Shown here piece by piece: positions 11,259-21,164 of a stretch of DNA of 64,000 nucleotides. Where the stretch lies: contig OZ024742.1 of the NCBI GenBank assembly GCA_964016885.1, forward strand, positions 14,733,622 through 14,797,621, read 5' to 3'. How positions within the stretch are numbered: position 1 is the first letter of the stretch; the number at the start of each line of letters is the position of its first letter. The translations under genes were made by a program, and so were the position numbers. The DNA comes from Eledone cirrhosa (taxonomy: Eukaryota > Mollusca > Cephalopoda > Octopoda > Eledonidae). The notes under the pieces are model-generated. The model was not told the origin of the DNA, did not search any database, and saw only the letters and a program-made list of their open reading frames with translations.

Positions 11259-11828
11259 AGAAAGATATAATAATGATGGGAATATCAACACGGATAAATA
11301 TGATGAATGTATGTTTATTTGTCATAGTGAGAAAGAGACAAAGTTATCCACAAAGTAAATGTTTGTTGAATTGGATAGTTAAAGTTAACAATGTAAAGGT
11401 TATAAAAAGAATGTGGCATTGCGCCAGGCCCAAGGAAGGCCGACAGGCCAAAGTGCAAATCTCACCGTTACATTATCGCGTGTTTATTTTTCAGAGTCCA
11501 AAGCAGCAAGAGAGAGATGTCTGAATCGACGCGGGAATTTTTCTCTCAGGGCGTGTCGAGACACATTCTCCTACGCTGGCGGCGATTGGCTGAACTGTGC
11601 CAAACAATGCACGGAGAATGTATCTATGAACCCTCGGAATGTAGGTCACTACAGTGCCATCTATCTCAATATATACCTCCTCATTTGTTTCTAATTTTGT
11701 TTTCCTAAGTGTGTTCCAGATGGTTGTAGCTGTCACATCGTGTCTCATAGGGAGGTAGTAATGAGACGGCATTCTTTCGCAGTTGGCAACAATGTGGCTA
11801 ACATCTTCAATCATTATTTTACAAAGCC

Positions 11829-11923
11829 GAGGTTGACTTTGCCTTTCATCCTTACGGGGTCGATAAAATAAAGTACCAGTAATGCACTGGGTAATTGCTG
11901 GCCTTCTGCCTAAAGTAGAAACA
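11829..11923 (+). mobile_element. 5'-truncated SINE (family A) in an R4-like gene
   Basis: A 95-bp SINE 3' end flanked by the perfect 16-bp target duplication ATTATTTTACAAAGCC (11,813-11,828 and 11,924-11,939). Insert plus duplication is 111 bp, a multiple of three, and the antisense frame of the R4-like protein stays open through it. Confidence 0.92.
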
Positions 11924-12356
11924 ATTATTTTACAAAGCCTACATTTATTGTCGACTGATGGCCCTCCTCTTTTGTGTAGCAGATATTTGGTTAGGATTTC
12001 TTGTTCCTGTATTGCATAGAGATATCCTTCAAGGTGGGATGTCATAAACTTATCAGAACACCATGCCAGGCTTTTTGAATGATTTATCCCCTCTATGGTC
12101 TGTGTTTTTCATCTCAGGTACCCATGCACAACTTTCTCTGTAAATTGCTCCATTTGTTTCATCTAGTTTGAATATTGAATAGGATTTTCCAATTTTCCTG
12201 GGAGAGAGATTTATTTCAGGCCTTATTCCATATCTCTCCTCCAAATCAGTGGTTATCCTAATGATATTATTTCCTTCGTGCTCATAGACCTGGGCAAGAT
12301 GGTTGCTGACCATTTTCTTCTGAAGATGTTAAGAAGTAAGGAAATAAAATGTACGT

Positions 12357-12905
12357 TAGTGACACTGAAGTCCTTGAATGCAGTTGGTCTACCAGTATAG
12401 AGTCTCTCATATTTCAACATTGATTAAGATGGAGTGGTCATGTAGTGAGAATGGATGATGATCACATCCCTAGGCAGTTCCTGATGGTAAACGACAGGTA
12501 CACAAACCAAAATTGAGGTACAGGGATTGCAGCAAAAGCACTCTGAGGAAGATGAAAATATTGGAGAATGACTGGGAGAACCTCGCTCTCGATAGACTTT
12601 CCTGCAGGAAGCCAGTGCATGATGGGAGGAGAGAATTTGGAAGAAACCGTGTTGAGCATGAACAGCTCAAGTGGTGTGCTCATAAGAGCCTTGAGTCTAG
12701 TTTGTCAAAGTATCTTGATTTAACCTGTAAAGAATGTGGCTGGTTATGTCTAAGTAGGGCGGGCCTTGACAGTCATCAGAGAAGCCACATACATGGAGAC
12801 ACTGTCAACTGTACATTGTATGACATTTCTGTTTGTGGGGAGTAGAGTGTGCCACAGTTGGTGGACTGAAACATCATTTGAAAGTGCACCAAAAATATCA
12901 ATAAC
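12357..12905 (+). pseudogene. LINE C-terminal fragment with C2H2 fingers
   Basis: The frame pieces read LRWSGHVVRMDDDHIPRQF, then DWENLALDRLSCRKPVHDG, then CKECGWLCLSRAGLDSHQRS. The RW.GHV.RM.D..IP block, W..LA.DR..WR block and a terminal C2H2 finger are the usual order at the C-terminus of many animal LINE ORF2 proteins. A second finger-like stretch (CATVGGLKHHLKVH) follows after a frameshift near 12,840. A stop near 12,515 breaks the first part. There is no RT or endonuclease. Copy B keeps only about 46,170-46,495. It belongs to a different lineage from the R4-like element beside it. Confidence 0.7.
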
Positions 12906-13205
12906 AAGACACTATGACAAGAAGTCATTTTATTTCAGCTAGAAGCAGCTACATTAACATATTGTTACGATAGAGGGAAATATTATATTTTAAAGTGATC
13001 ATACTTTAATATTTATGAAAGTTGTAGCAAAGGATTTCAATATATTTTACTGATAAGATATGGAAGAAATATTTCTAAAGTAACTTTTCCCTTGTTTGTA
13101 ATAGCTGTCATAGCTAATTCTGAAATAGTAAGAAAGATGAAATATTAGTATAGACAGATAAAATATTATTTTACATTATATTACATTACATTTAAAAAAG
13201 AGGGG
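12906..13205. other. AT-rich spacer, no gene seen
   Basis: Unrecognised sequence shared with copy B (46,496-46,778). It ends in a run of about ten G at the point where the two duplication copies diverge. Confidence 0.5.
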
Positions 13206-13212
13206 GGGGGGG

Positions 13213-13640
13213 TATAAATAAAGTACTAGTAACACACTGGAGTCAATTTAATCGACTTTCACCGACCCCATGACCACAAATTGTTGGCCTTGTGCCTGAA
13301 CCAGAAACCATTATTGACAACTTATATAGCAATAGTTGACAAGAACTATATACGTGTTGTATTTTCATTGGTTAATGTGTAACACTTCCAAGAGTCTCCA
13401 GCTATAAATTATATCATCCAACCCAACAGAGAAATATTAAACAATCTGTAAAACTTGAAAACTAACTGTGATAAAATTGTGACATTTTCTCCACTAAACA
13501 CCATCAACTCTACTTTGACTCTTTTACTCAGTAAGTTGACTTCTTTCCATCATATTTCTTCACCTTGGAATTTATATATTTGTTTATCTACTTATTCATT
13601 TATGTAAAATGAAATACACACAGACACATATATACATACA
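13213..13640 (+). repeat. Three-copy unit (extra copy)
   Basis: Near-identical to 6,548-6,960 and 44,646-45,053 (ACACACTGGAGTCAATTTAA, CCACAAATTGTTGGCC). It starts right at the poly-G tract where homology with duplication copy B stops, which marks a rearrangement junction. Confidence 0.85.
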
Positions 13641-13734
13641 TACACACATACATACATGCAAACACTTTTATGCGCACTGTATACACATATACACTGCCCA
13701 TACATGTATGTATGTATGTATGTATATTTGTTTC

Positions 13735-15175
13735 TCTCTCTCTTAATTTCGAGTACATTTTTGACCGGCCACCTTCCTGGTGGCAAGGTTGGAAAAGAAA
13801 AGAAATGTTCTTCCGGTTTTGTAATTTCACAAATTTTTTATTAATAGAGAGAGAGTGGTTTCTAACATAGTTACAAGACTCTTTCATTGGAATTTACACA
13901 TCAACTAGGTAGATATGTCTGCATGTCTGCATGCATGTGTGTGCAGGTATGGATGTTATTGTATATGTGGATGTGTATGTTTTGAGTTGCATGTGTGCAT
14001 GTGTATATGCTTTGCATCTGTACATGTGTATATGCAGTTATTAGATGCAAAATTTTTGGAATGTTTTACATATTTTTACAGTTCCATTAATGGATTGTAC
14101 TTGTAATTTCCTAACTAGTTGTGTTCTTTCTGTTCCCGTGAAGCCTAGCTTCTCAAGATTTGTATTGGAGCAGTTACTAACATACCCCAGTGCCCCAATA
14201 ATCACAGGCATAAATCTGAAGGTGTAATCAGGGTGGAGTATCTGCAGATTTCTCATCAGTTATGCATAAATATTCTCCTTTTCACTAATCTTTGATATTA
14301 TATTGGCATCTGCTAGGCAGCTAATTTCCAGTACTGTGCATGCCTTCTTTTCCCTGTCCCATATCATAATATCTGGTCTGTTATGCCTGCATTTTATTTG
14401 GGTTTTTATTGGAACATTCCACCAGTACTCTTTCATATTATGTACATGGATGTCTTCCACATTGCTGTAGCTTTTAATGTGTTTATTATCAGGGCTATCT
14501 TTTTTTTATGGATTGCATTGTCCAGTGTTTTGGCCACTACATCATGCCTCATAGGTTGATAGTACCGCGATGACATCTTTGGACAGCTGCTGATGACATG
14601 AGTGATATCTTCGATGTCAGTTCTGCAGAGTCTGCACTTGTTATCACATCTAGGTGTTTTGCCTGCATCCCTATCTCTTTTCAGGTATTTTGTGTTAATT
14701 TCCTGTTCTTGGATTGCAAAAGCGCATCCTTCAAAGTGGGAGCCAATATAGCGGTTGTTGGTCCAAGATAGACTACTTTCCTTAACTATATTACTCTCAC
14801 TCTGGAGATTCCTGGTAACATATGCATGCATGATTTTTTGCTGATAAGCATGCAGTTTTTCATCCATGGATTCACTGCGATACTGCTGAGCGACTTCCCT
14901 GGGTGTGAGTTTTTGATTATCACACAGGGAATATCTCTCGAGGAGTTCCTTCCCGACTCTCATGATCTTATCTGTTTCATGCAGATAGACTTGCTTGAGA
15001 GACGGGCTCCTACGCTTCGAGGTTTGTAGATGTTGTCGGAGGGATATGATGCGACATTCAAATGCTGTCTGGACTGATGTTAGGCCTCTGCCTCCCTGTT
15101 TATGTTTCAAGTAAAGGCGGTTTATGTCACTGTTGATGTCACTGCTTTCTTCTCCCTGTCCCATATCATATGTAT
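13735..15175 (-). pseudogene. R2/R4-like LINE C-terminal half, second lineage member
   Basis: Right to left: RLYLKHKQGGRGL (the conserved post-RT block 'RLYL.R..GGRGL'), then ELLERYSLCDNQKLTPREV, then a zinc region CRLC-x8-H-x4-C near 14,640-14,590 with MRHDVVAKTL. The endonuclease segment RPDIMIWDREKKACTVLEIS is at about 14,380-14,310 and FMPVIIGALGY at about 14,215-14,185. A frameshift near 14,470-14,500 (T run) and one in-frame TAA at 14,257-14,259 interrupt it. The 3' UTR runs to (ATGT)n at about 13,730; on the 5' side it is cut off at (ATGT)-rich DNA near 15,170. The RT domain is missing. Normal role: target cleavage for reverse transcription of the element RNA. Confidence 0.85.
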
Positions 15176-15227
15176 GTATGAATGTATGCATGTATGTATG
15201 ATATATGTATTCATGTATGCAAGAAGG

Positions 15228-15232
<5 letters not shown>

Positions 15233-15299
<67 letters not shown>

Positions 15300-15370
15300 T
15301 CTATCTATCTATCTATCTATCTATCTCTATCTACTTATCTATCTATCTATCTATCTACCTATCTATCTCA
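15233..15370. repeat. (CT)n then (CTAT)n microsatellite
   Basis: About 35 CT units followed by CTAT/CTAC units to about 15,368. The Ser-Leu frames are artefacts. An L1-like fragment starts directly after it, and a second L1-like 3' end (16,424-16,520) finishes in the same CTAT motif. Confidence 0.95.
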
Positions 15371-15379
15371 CCAGTCTGT

Positions 15380-16185
15380 TCAGTAGGACTTTCCGCCCGG
15401 GACCTATGGACAACTTCCAGAGGTCCCTGGCCTGGCATCCTACCGAGGACCTCTACCCGTTCGAGATAAGATCTACAGGCACGGACACCCCAGCAGGGAT
15501 CCTTCCAAGAGGACGTGTACAAGATGCACGCAGGACATTGAAACAGTCCTGCACGCAATTCTACACTGCCCGGGCATAACCGACCTGTGGAACTATGCAG
15601 AACAACTGCTGTCGCGTATGGGACAAATCCAGTTGACTGCCGAGTCCATAGTAAGGATCAAAGCGCCAGCCTCTTTCAAAAACAAAAGAGAGGCGGTTTT
15701 CCTCTGTACGGTGGCTATGGTGAAAGAAGTTATATGGCGGACGAGGTTGAGAGGACTGGGGACAGATGCCTTTCTCTCCGGACAACAATTGATTCCCTTC
15801 TTTAAGTATCATTTTAGAAGGAGAATCAGAGTGGAGAGAGAGAGGCACTGCACCCCAGTAAATTTACTGAAAGGTGGGTGAATGAAGCGAAAATGGCCCG
15901 AGTGATTGGGCCTTCTCTGATTATAAGCCTGTAGGTTGAGGAAGAGAGCAAAAGGAAGAAGGGAGCACTTGCACAACACGCTCCTGAAGTTGAGGGTTGT
16001 TCTATCGACGGGGTATTAAACAACCCATTTGTGGCGCCTCTCCCCTATTGGGGATTTCGATTGTTATAATTGTTTGTTTCATATTTTTACACGATTGTAT
16101 GTAAAATGCCCGGCATGTCTTTGTTTTGTCCCCTTTTCTTGTGCGCCCTTGAGGCTAATAAAGAAATATATCTATATTGTATATA
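15380..16185 (+). pseudogene. L1/Tx1-like LINE 3' fragment, sister family
   Basis: The first 540 bp translate, across at least two frames, to FRPGPMDNFQRSLAW, then LWNYAEQLLSRMGQIQLTAE and FLCTVAMVKEVIWRTRLRGL. These match the C-terminal 170 residues of the ORF2 at 26,628-30,047 (GPGPMDNFQKSLAW, LWVYVEHLLSRLGRIQLSSE) but are clearly diverged. The zinc-binding Cys/His region lies in the frame-shifted stretch near 15,480-15,570. The 3' UTR follows, sharing CTATTGGGGA and TAATAAAGAAA with that family. It is 5'-truncated at (CTAT)n. Confidence 0.8.
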
Positions 16186-16214
16186 GTTTATTGTTATCCA
16201 TTATTATTGTTAAA

Positions 16215-16410
16215 TATAGTGGTGAAGTGGATTGGCAGTATCGGTAGAGAGTCGGACGCCATGCTTTGAAGCATAGAGTTACGTCCCTTTACGGACTGAG
16301 TTCAAATCCCGCCGAGGTTAACTTTGCCTTTCATCCTTACGGGGTCGATAAAATAAAGTACCAGTAATGTACTGAGTAATTGCTGGCCTTGTGCCAAATG
16401 TAGAAACAAC
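16215..16410 (+). mobile_element. Full-length tRNA-derived SINE (family A)
   Basis: The 5' tRNA-like part has TGGCAGTATCGGTAGAG (A box region) and GAGTTCAAATCCC (B box, about 16,302-16,314). The 3' part has CATCCTTACGGGGTCGATAA and ends GTAGAAACAAC. The 13-bp target duplication is TATTATTGTTAAA (16,202-16,214 and 16,411-16,423). This is the best copy in the window. The others are at 34,301-34,475 (minus), 51,113-51,262 (minus) and 53,138-53,325. Confidence 0.9.
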
Positions 16411-16423
16411 TATTATTGTTAAA

Positions 16424-16520
16424 GATTTTTATGTAAAAACCCCGCCGTCACATCTTGTAATGTCCCATTTTTGTACGCCCTTGTGGCAAATAAAGAAACC
16501 TATCTATCTATCTATCTGTC
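16424..16520 (+). mobile_element. L1-like LINE 3' UTR end with (CTAT)n tail
   Basis: The segment TTTTTGTACGCCCTTGTGGC then AAATAAAGAAACC and five CTAT units resembles the 3' end at 16,110-16,185. The SINE above is inserted just upstream. No coding. Confidence 0.65.
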
Positions 16521-16744
16521 CACACACACTAACATGCACTACCAGACCTATACATACATTATATATGTTTATTTTGATATAGAAAAACCTGGAATGTGGC
16601 TCCAACTCTATTGTTGATTCTGATCTCTGTCATGTAATCGTAAACATACTTAAACATAACCTCCTGTTTACTTTTCATATGACAAACATATAGCTTTTCT
16701 ATTGCCTTCTATTCTTCTTTCATAAATAACATTCTATGTATGTA
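16521..16744. other. Spacer, no gene seen
   Basis: AT-rich, with short ATGT stretches at the right end where an R4-like 3' UTR starts. I recognise nothing else. Confidence 0.4.
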
Positions 16745-19530
16745 ACTATGTATGTTCTTCTGGTTTTATAATTTCACAAATTTTTGCCAATAGAGAGAGA
16801 GTCGGTTTCTAACATAGACACAAGACTCTCTCATTGGAATTTACACAATATCAACTAGGTAGATTATGTATCCATGCATGCATGTGTCGATATGGATTTT
16901 ATTGTATGTATGGATGTGTATGTTTTGAGGTGTATGTGTGCATGTGTATATGCTTTGTATCTGTACATGTGTATATGCAGTTATTAGATGCAACATTTTA
17001 GGAATGTTTTACATATTTTTACTGTTCCATTAATGGATTAATCATCATCATCATCATCACCTTTTTACGTCCGTTCTTCCATGCTAGCATGGGTTAGACG
17101 GGTTGTCCTGTTGTGGGCAGTGTCTGGTCGGCTGATCATGCCTTGCTCATACAGGAACTGATTTGGCTTGATTTCTACAGCTGGATGCCCTTCCTAACAC
17201 CAACTTTATTTACAGTGAGTGCTGGGTGCTTTTTTTCCGTGGCGCCTCCACGTCCACTTTACAGTGTGGGCTGGGTGCTTTTTTGCCGTGGCACCACCTC
17301 AACCACTTTGCAGTGGGAGGGTGTGGGGGCATATTGTCTATATGCTTCAGCTTGTACCCATGGGAGGTCGGGTACTCTGTATTACTGCGTGACTCCAGAG
17401 GTCACGGTCGTGTGTCATCGCCTTTGAGAGGTGTAATTGTGTAAGGTCGGCTTTTATCACCTCATCCCAGGTCTTCTTGGGTCTCCCCACTCCGCGGTTT
17501 CCATTGACTTCTAGTGCTCTGCACCTTTTTATGCAGCTGTCATCCTTCATACGCATCACATGTCCATACCAACGCAACCGCCTCTCCTGCACACAGCATT
17601 TGATTCCTCTTATGCTCAGTCTCTCTCTCAATTCATTTATGCTTTGCCGTTCGCGTATATTACTATTACACATCCATCGGAGCATGCAGGCTTCGTTTCT
17701 CTCTAATCTACGTAAGTGTTCCACCTTTAGTGCCCAGGTCTCACTACCATGTAACATTGCTGTTCGGATACACGCATCATACAGTCTGCCTTTCATTTTG
17801 AGGGAGAAGCCTTTTGCAGCTAGCAGTGGCAGTAGTTCCCTGAACTTCTTCCATTCCGTTCTTACCCTAGTTATTGTACTTTCTGAACACCCACCTCCGC
17901 TGCTAATTCGGTCACCTAGGTAGCAGAAGCTGTCTACTGTTTCTACAGAGCCCTCCCAGAGATTGGTGGTACTTGTTTCCTGTGGCTGTTTGCTGCTTGC
18001 TGTCCCAGCACAGCTGCTACATGTGAAGCCTACATTCTTAATTAAGCTTCCTGAGATCCCGCTACATCTCTTGTGTACCCATTGTTTGTATTTGGGGCAG
18101 AGAATGGAGTTCCTACCTACCCCTTTCCTACATACTGAGCAATGCCATTTCCCTGAGGGGATCTAGGTTCTGTTTTCTCCTCTACTTACAAGGACCTTAG
18201 TCTTTGTCATGTTGACTTTGAGACCCTTTCTTTCTAGTCCAAGTTTGGAATTTCTTCTCTAGTTCTACCATAGATTCAGTTATAAGTGCGAGGTCATCTG
18301 CATACAGGAGTTGCCATGGGCATACGGTCTTAAACTCCTCCGTTATTGACTGCAGGACTATGATGAACAGGAGAGGGCTAAGAACAGAGCCCTGGTGGAC
18401 ACCAACCTGTACGCTAAATTCCTCGCTATACTCATTGCTAATCCTAACTTTGCTGACTGCTCCCCTATACATGGCTTGTACAGCTTTCACAAGCCATTCA
18501 TCTACTCCTAGTTTTCTAAAAACCCACCAGATTATAGCACGTGGAACTCTGTCAAAGGCTTTCTCGAGATCGACGATTGCCAGGTAGAGTGGCTTACTTT
18601 TAGCTAGTTACTTTTCCTGTAACTGCCTCACAAGGAAGAGGGCATCAGTGGTGCCTCTTCCTGGTACAAACTCAAATTGCATCTCATCTAGTTTCACTCA
18701 GTCCCTAATCAACTGTGCTATAACTCTTTCTGTTACTTTCATGACCTGGTCCATCAGCTTTATACCTCTATAGTTTCCTCTATCTAGTGCATCACCTTTA
18801 CCTTTGTAGCAGTTGACAATGATGCTACTGCACCAATCTTTTGGTATGACACCTTCTAGTATTACCTGGTTAACAATACGTGTGGTTATAGTGTGACCTA
18901 CAGAGCCAGATGCCTTCAGCATCTCGGCAGCTATACCCGATGGACCGGTTGCCTTCCCCAGCTTCATATCTTTGATTGCCTTACTTACTACGCTGCTGCT
19001 GACTTGTACTGCTGGCCCCTCTATAGGGTCTACTTGGGGTAGGGTCTCTTCTTCCCATGCATTCTCCTCATTTAGTAATCTATCATAATGACTCTTCCAT
19101 GCATCTTTCTTCTCAGCACTTGTGAGGGCAAGCTCACCTTTATCATTCCGGATACACTTCTCTCCAATGACATCACAATTCTCACTGACACACTGCCTCG
19201 CAATCTTGAACACCTCCTGTTTCTGGTCCTCACGTTGCAAAACATGCTTGAATTTTCTATCCTCTGCTTCCCTCCTAGCTAAGTATACTTGTCGCCTAGC
19301 TTCCCTCTTCGTCTCTATGTAATGTACCCTGCTTCCCTCGTTCTTCCATTCTTTCCATGCATGTCTCTTGGCCTTAACTGCCTCATCTACCTTAGTGTTC
19401 CACCACCAAGTCACTCTCCTCCTGCTTGTGGTCTTGTACTTGTAATTTCCTAACTAGCTGTGTTCTTTCTGTTTCTGTGAAGCCCAGCTTCCACCACTGT
19501 TTCTGTGAAGCCCAGCTTCTCAAGATTGTA
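16745..19530 (-). mobile_element. R4-like LINE 3' end, split by an RTE insertion
   Basis: The 3' UTR at 16,745-17,041 matches 13,803-14,092 closely (ATAGAGAGAGAGT, GCAGTTATTAGATGCAA, TTCCATTAATGG). The matching sequence resumes at about 19,435 (CTTGTACTTGTAATTTCCTA) and ends at (ATGT)n near 19,530. The 2.4 kb in between is a minus-strand RTE element. Only the last 30 or so codons of the R4-like protein are present. A small internal duplication (TTTCTGTGAAGCCCAGCTTC twice) is seen at 19,480-19,520. Confidence 0.8.
17042..19434 (-). pseudogene. RTE-type LINE, 5'-truncated
   Basis: Right to left: a linker with KREARRQVYLARREAEDR; RT from NGKATGPSGIAAEML-like (GKATGPSGI, about 18,960) through VIPKDWCSSIIVNCYKGKGD and LMDQVMKVTERVIAQLIRD; motif A IVDLEKAFDRVP (about 18,560); HQGSVLSPLLFIIVL; YADD at about 18,300; a Cys/His PHD-like finger (about 18,155-18,010, fourth Cys replaced by Tyr); then a C-terminal region with GRLYDACIRTAMLHGSETWA and RLRWYGHVMRMKDDSCIKRC (17,796-17,347). 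Stops after QLIRD (about 18,697) and before LAKSKPL (about 18,605), plus frameshifts near 18,200, inactivate it. The APE endonuclease is missing. The 3' tail is (GAT)n at 17,042-17,058. It is inserted into an R4-like 3' end. Confidence 0.88.
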
Positions 19531-19575
19531 TGTATGTATGTATGTATGTATGTATTTATGTATGTATTGATGTAT

Positions 19576-20176
19576 GTCAGGTCACCAGTTGGTGCTACTG
19601 GTAACATGTATCCCAGTACAACCTGTCCCATAGTCGGGTCGTTGGCGACTAAACTGGCAACCCCACCAAGGTTTCTTGGTGAGGAGGGTGACTTTGGACA
19701 TCCTGCAGGACTAAAAACAAAACCTGTCAAAGGGTAAAGGAGCTCTTAAGAGTCAATGGCCATCCAAAATCACCGGGAGAGATGACCCCTTAGCCTTTGT
19801 CAATGCAGAATTCTAGGAGAAGGAAAACTCTGATATAATACCTGCAACCCTGATGGTATCCAATGATGTTGACTTGTTCTTCTTTTTGGTAAATATCATC
19901 TTTGTTAAGAGAGTGGAACTGGCTTTGTGCAGTGCCTTTGCTCACTATAAAAGCTTCACGGCACAGGCATTGCTTTCTATCTGGAGATCTTTCTGCACTT
20001 GGTACCATGGGCCCAGCACTATGTGTCAGTAATTGTCACAAGTGTAGTGTTTGTACCAGAATTTTCAAGTCGCTGGCTGGACTAAAAAGTTACACTCGTT
20101 CAGCGCTTCGGTAGGGGTTCTCCTACATGGATATAAAGTAGTGGCCGTACTCGAGAACGAGTTGGCAGCCAACATG
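19576..20176 (+). repeat. (ATGT)n-bounded dispersed repeat
   Basis: Landmarks GTCACCAGTTGGTGCTACTG, AACCCCACCAAGG, GACCCCTTAGCCTTTGTC and GTACTCGAGAACGAGTTGGC. A C2H2-like motif (CHKC-x-VCTRIFKSLAGLKS) is encoded near 20,035-20,095, and an antisense frame of 72 codons (20,008-19,790) is conserved in two other copies. It ends in (ATGT)n. Confidence 0.7.
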
Positions 20177-20207
20177 TATGTATGTATGTATGTATGTATG
20201 TTATGTC

Positions 20208-20720
20208 AGGTCACTCTTGAGTGCTACTGGTAACATGTAACCCAGTACAATCTGTCACATGGTCGGGTCGTCGGCAACTAAACCGGCAACCCCACCAAGT
20301 TTACTTGGTGAGGAGGGTGATTTTGGACACCCTGCAGTACAAAAAACAAAACCTGACAAAGGGCGGAAGAACTCATAAGAGTCAACGGCCATCCGAAAGT
20401 GTGTAAATATGTATATACACATGTACCGCGCGGTTAAACCACTGGGAGTGAAGGACCCCTAGCCTTTGTCAGGGCATTCTTCTAGGAGAAGGCAACTCAG
20501 GAAACTGGGATAACTCCGATATAAAACCTGCGGCTCAGTAGTTACCGATGATGTTGATCTTTTATTCTTTTCGGGTTATAGCTACTGTCGCTCAGAGAGT
20601 GGGATTGGCTCATTGCACAGTCTTTCTTCACTTTAAAAAATATCTTCACGCACAGGCATTGCACGATAGAATTAATTAATAATGGTATATCATGCAATGG
20701 CCATACTCGAATACGAGGAG
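20208..20720 (+). repeat. (ATGT)n-bounded repeat, second subfamily
   Basis: Close to 7,015-7,640 (GTGCTACTGGTAACATGTAA, CCGGCAACCCCACCAAGTTT, GATAACTCCGATATAAAACC). It follows an (ATGT)n at 20,173-20,200. The right end is rearranged: ATTTTAGATCATTGGCTGGC occurs twice at 20,728-20,771. Confidence 0.7.
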
Positions 20721-20811
20721 GCAGCCATTTTAGATCATTGGCTGGCAAGACATTTTAGATCATTGGCTGGCGAAAAAGCCACATTCGATTGCAGCACCGT
20801 TAATTGTTATT

Positions 20812-20960
20812 GTGTTTATGTGTGTGTGTTTGTGTGTGTATGTGTATATGTATATATAGATATGTATATGTGTGTGTGTATATATATATATATTTTTTTT
20901 TTTTAATTATTATTATTATTATTATTGTCGTTATGTTTTTTTTTTTCGTTTTTTTTTTCG
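20812..20960. repeat. Low-complexity GT/TA/T/ATT tracts
   Basis: (GT)n, (TA)n, poly-T, (ATT)n and more poly-T in succession, followed by ATGT/ATGATGT arrays to about 21,160. No gene. Confidence 0.9.
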
Positions 20961-21164
20961 TGCAATGGCTATACTCGATAACGAGGGGGAAGCCATCATG
21001 TATGATGTATGTATGTATGATGTATGTATGTATACATGTATGTATGATGTATGTATGTATGATGTATGTATGTATACATGTATGTATGATGTATGTATGA
21101 TGTATGTATACATGTATGTATGATGTATGTATGTATATGTATGTATATATGTATGTATCTCTAG

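Larger units (their letters stand above)
8801..11653 (-). mobile_element. Non-autonomous LTR retrotransposon
   Basis: Direct repeats 8,801-9,255 (455 bp) and 11,084-11,653 (570 bp, including a 115-bp SINE insertion event) are the LTRs. On the minus strand the LTR starts TGTAGTGACC and ends GCTAAA. A primer-binding-like TGGTGACCCCCG lies two bases after the 5' LTR (about 11,081-11,070), and a polypurine tract AGGAAGGGGG stands before the 3' LTR (about 9,269-9,260). The 4-bp target duplication is GTGC (8,797-8,800, 11,654-11,657). The 1.83-kb interior has only unconvincing frames: no protease, RT, integrase or zinc knuckle. It would need proteins from a related autonomous element. I count about eight LTR differences in 455 bp, so the insertion is fairly young. 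The empty site is in copy B at about 46,147-46,150. Confidence 0.85.
7690..12330 (-). pseudogene. R2/R4-like LINE, C-terminal half, split by nested insertions
   Basis: Reading from right to left, 12,313-12,053 encodes HLAQVYEHEGNN and DLEERYGI, and 12,045-11,658 encodes the zinc region CRLC...HIVANC plus MRHDV. A gap follows where an LTR element (8,801-11,653) and a solo LTR (8,109-8,741) are inserted. The part at 8,104-7,778 encodes NRPDIVIW...SLVEISCPLDVNI, which fits the restriction-like endonuclease of R2/R4-type elements (RPD then an acidic residue in a hydrophobic strand), and FIPIIIGATGY. The 3' UTR ends against (ATGT)n at 7,689. There is a frameshift near 12,050, and a truncated SINE is inserted at 11,829-11,923. 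No RT domain remains. R4/Dong elements are known for target specificity; the (ACAT)n association here is my observation. Confidence 0.8.

Noticed and set aside
12513..12845. C2H2 frame considered as a host transcription factor
   Set aside because: The upstream GHV.RM and W..LA.DR blocks identify it as a LINE C-terminus.
15102..15579. Ser-Leu repeat frames
   Set aside because: Translation of (CT)n and (CTAT)n; only the part after 15,380 is meaningful, as an L1-like fragment.
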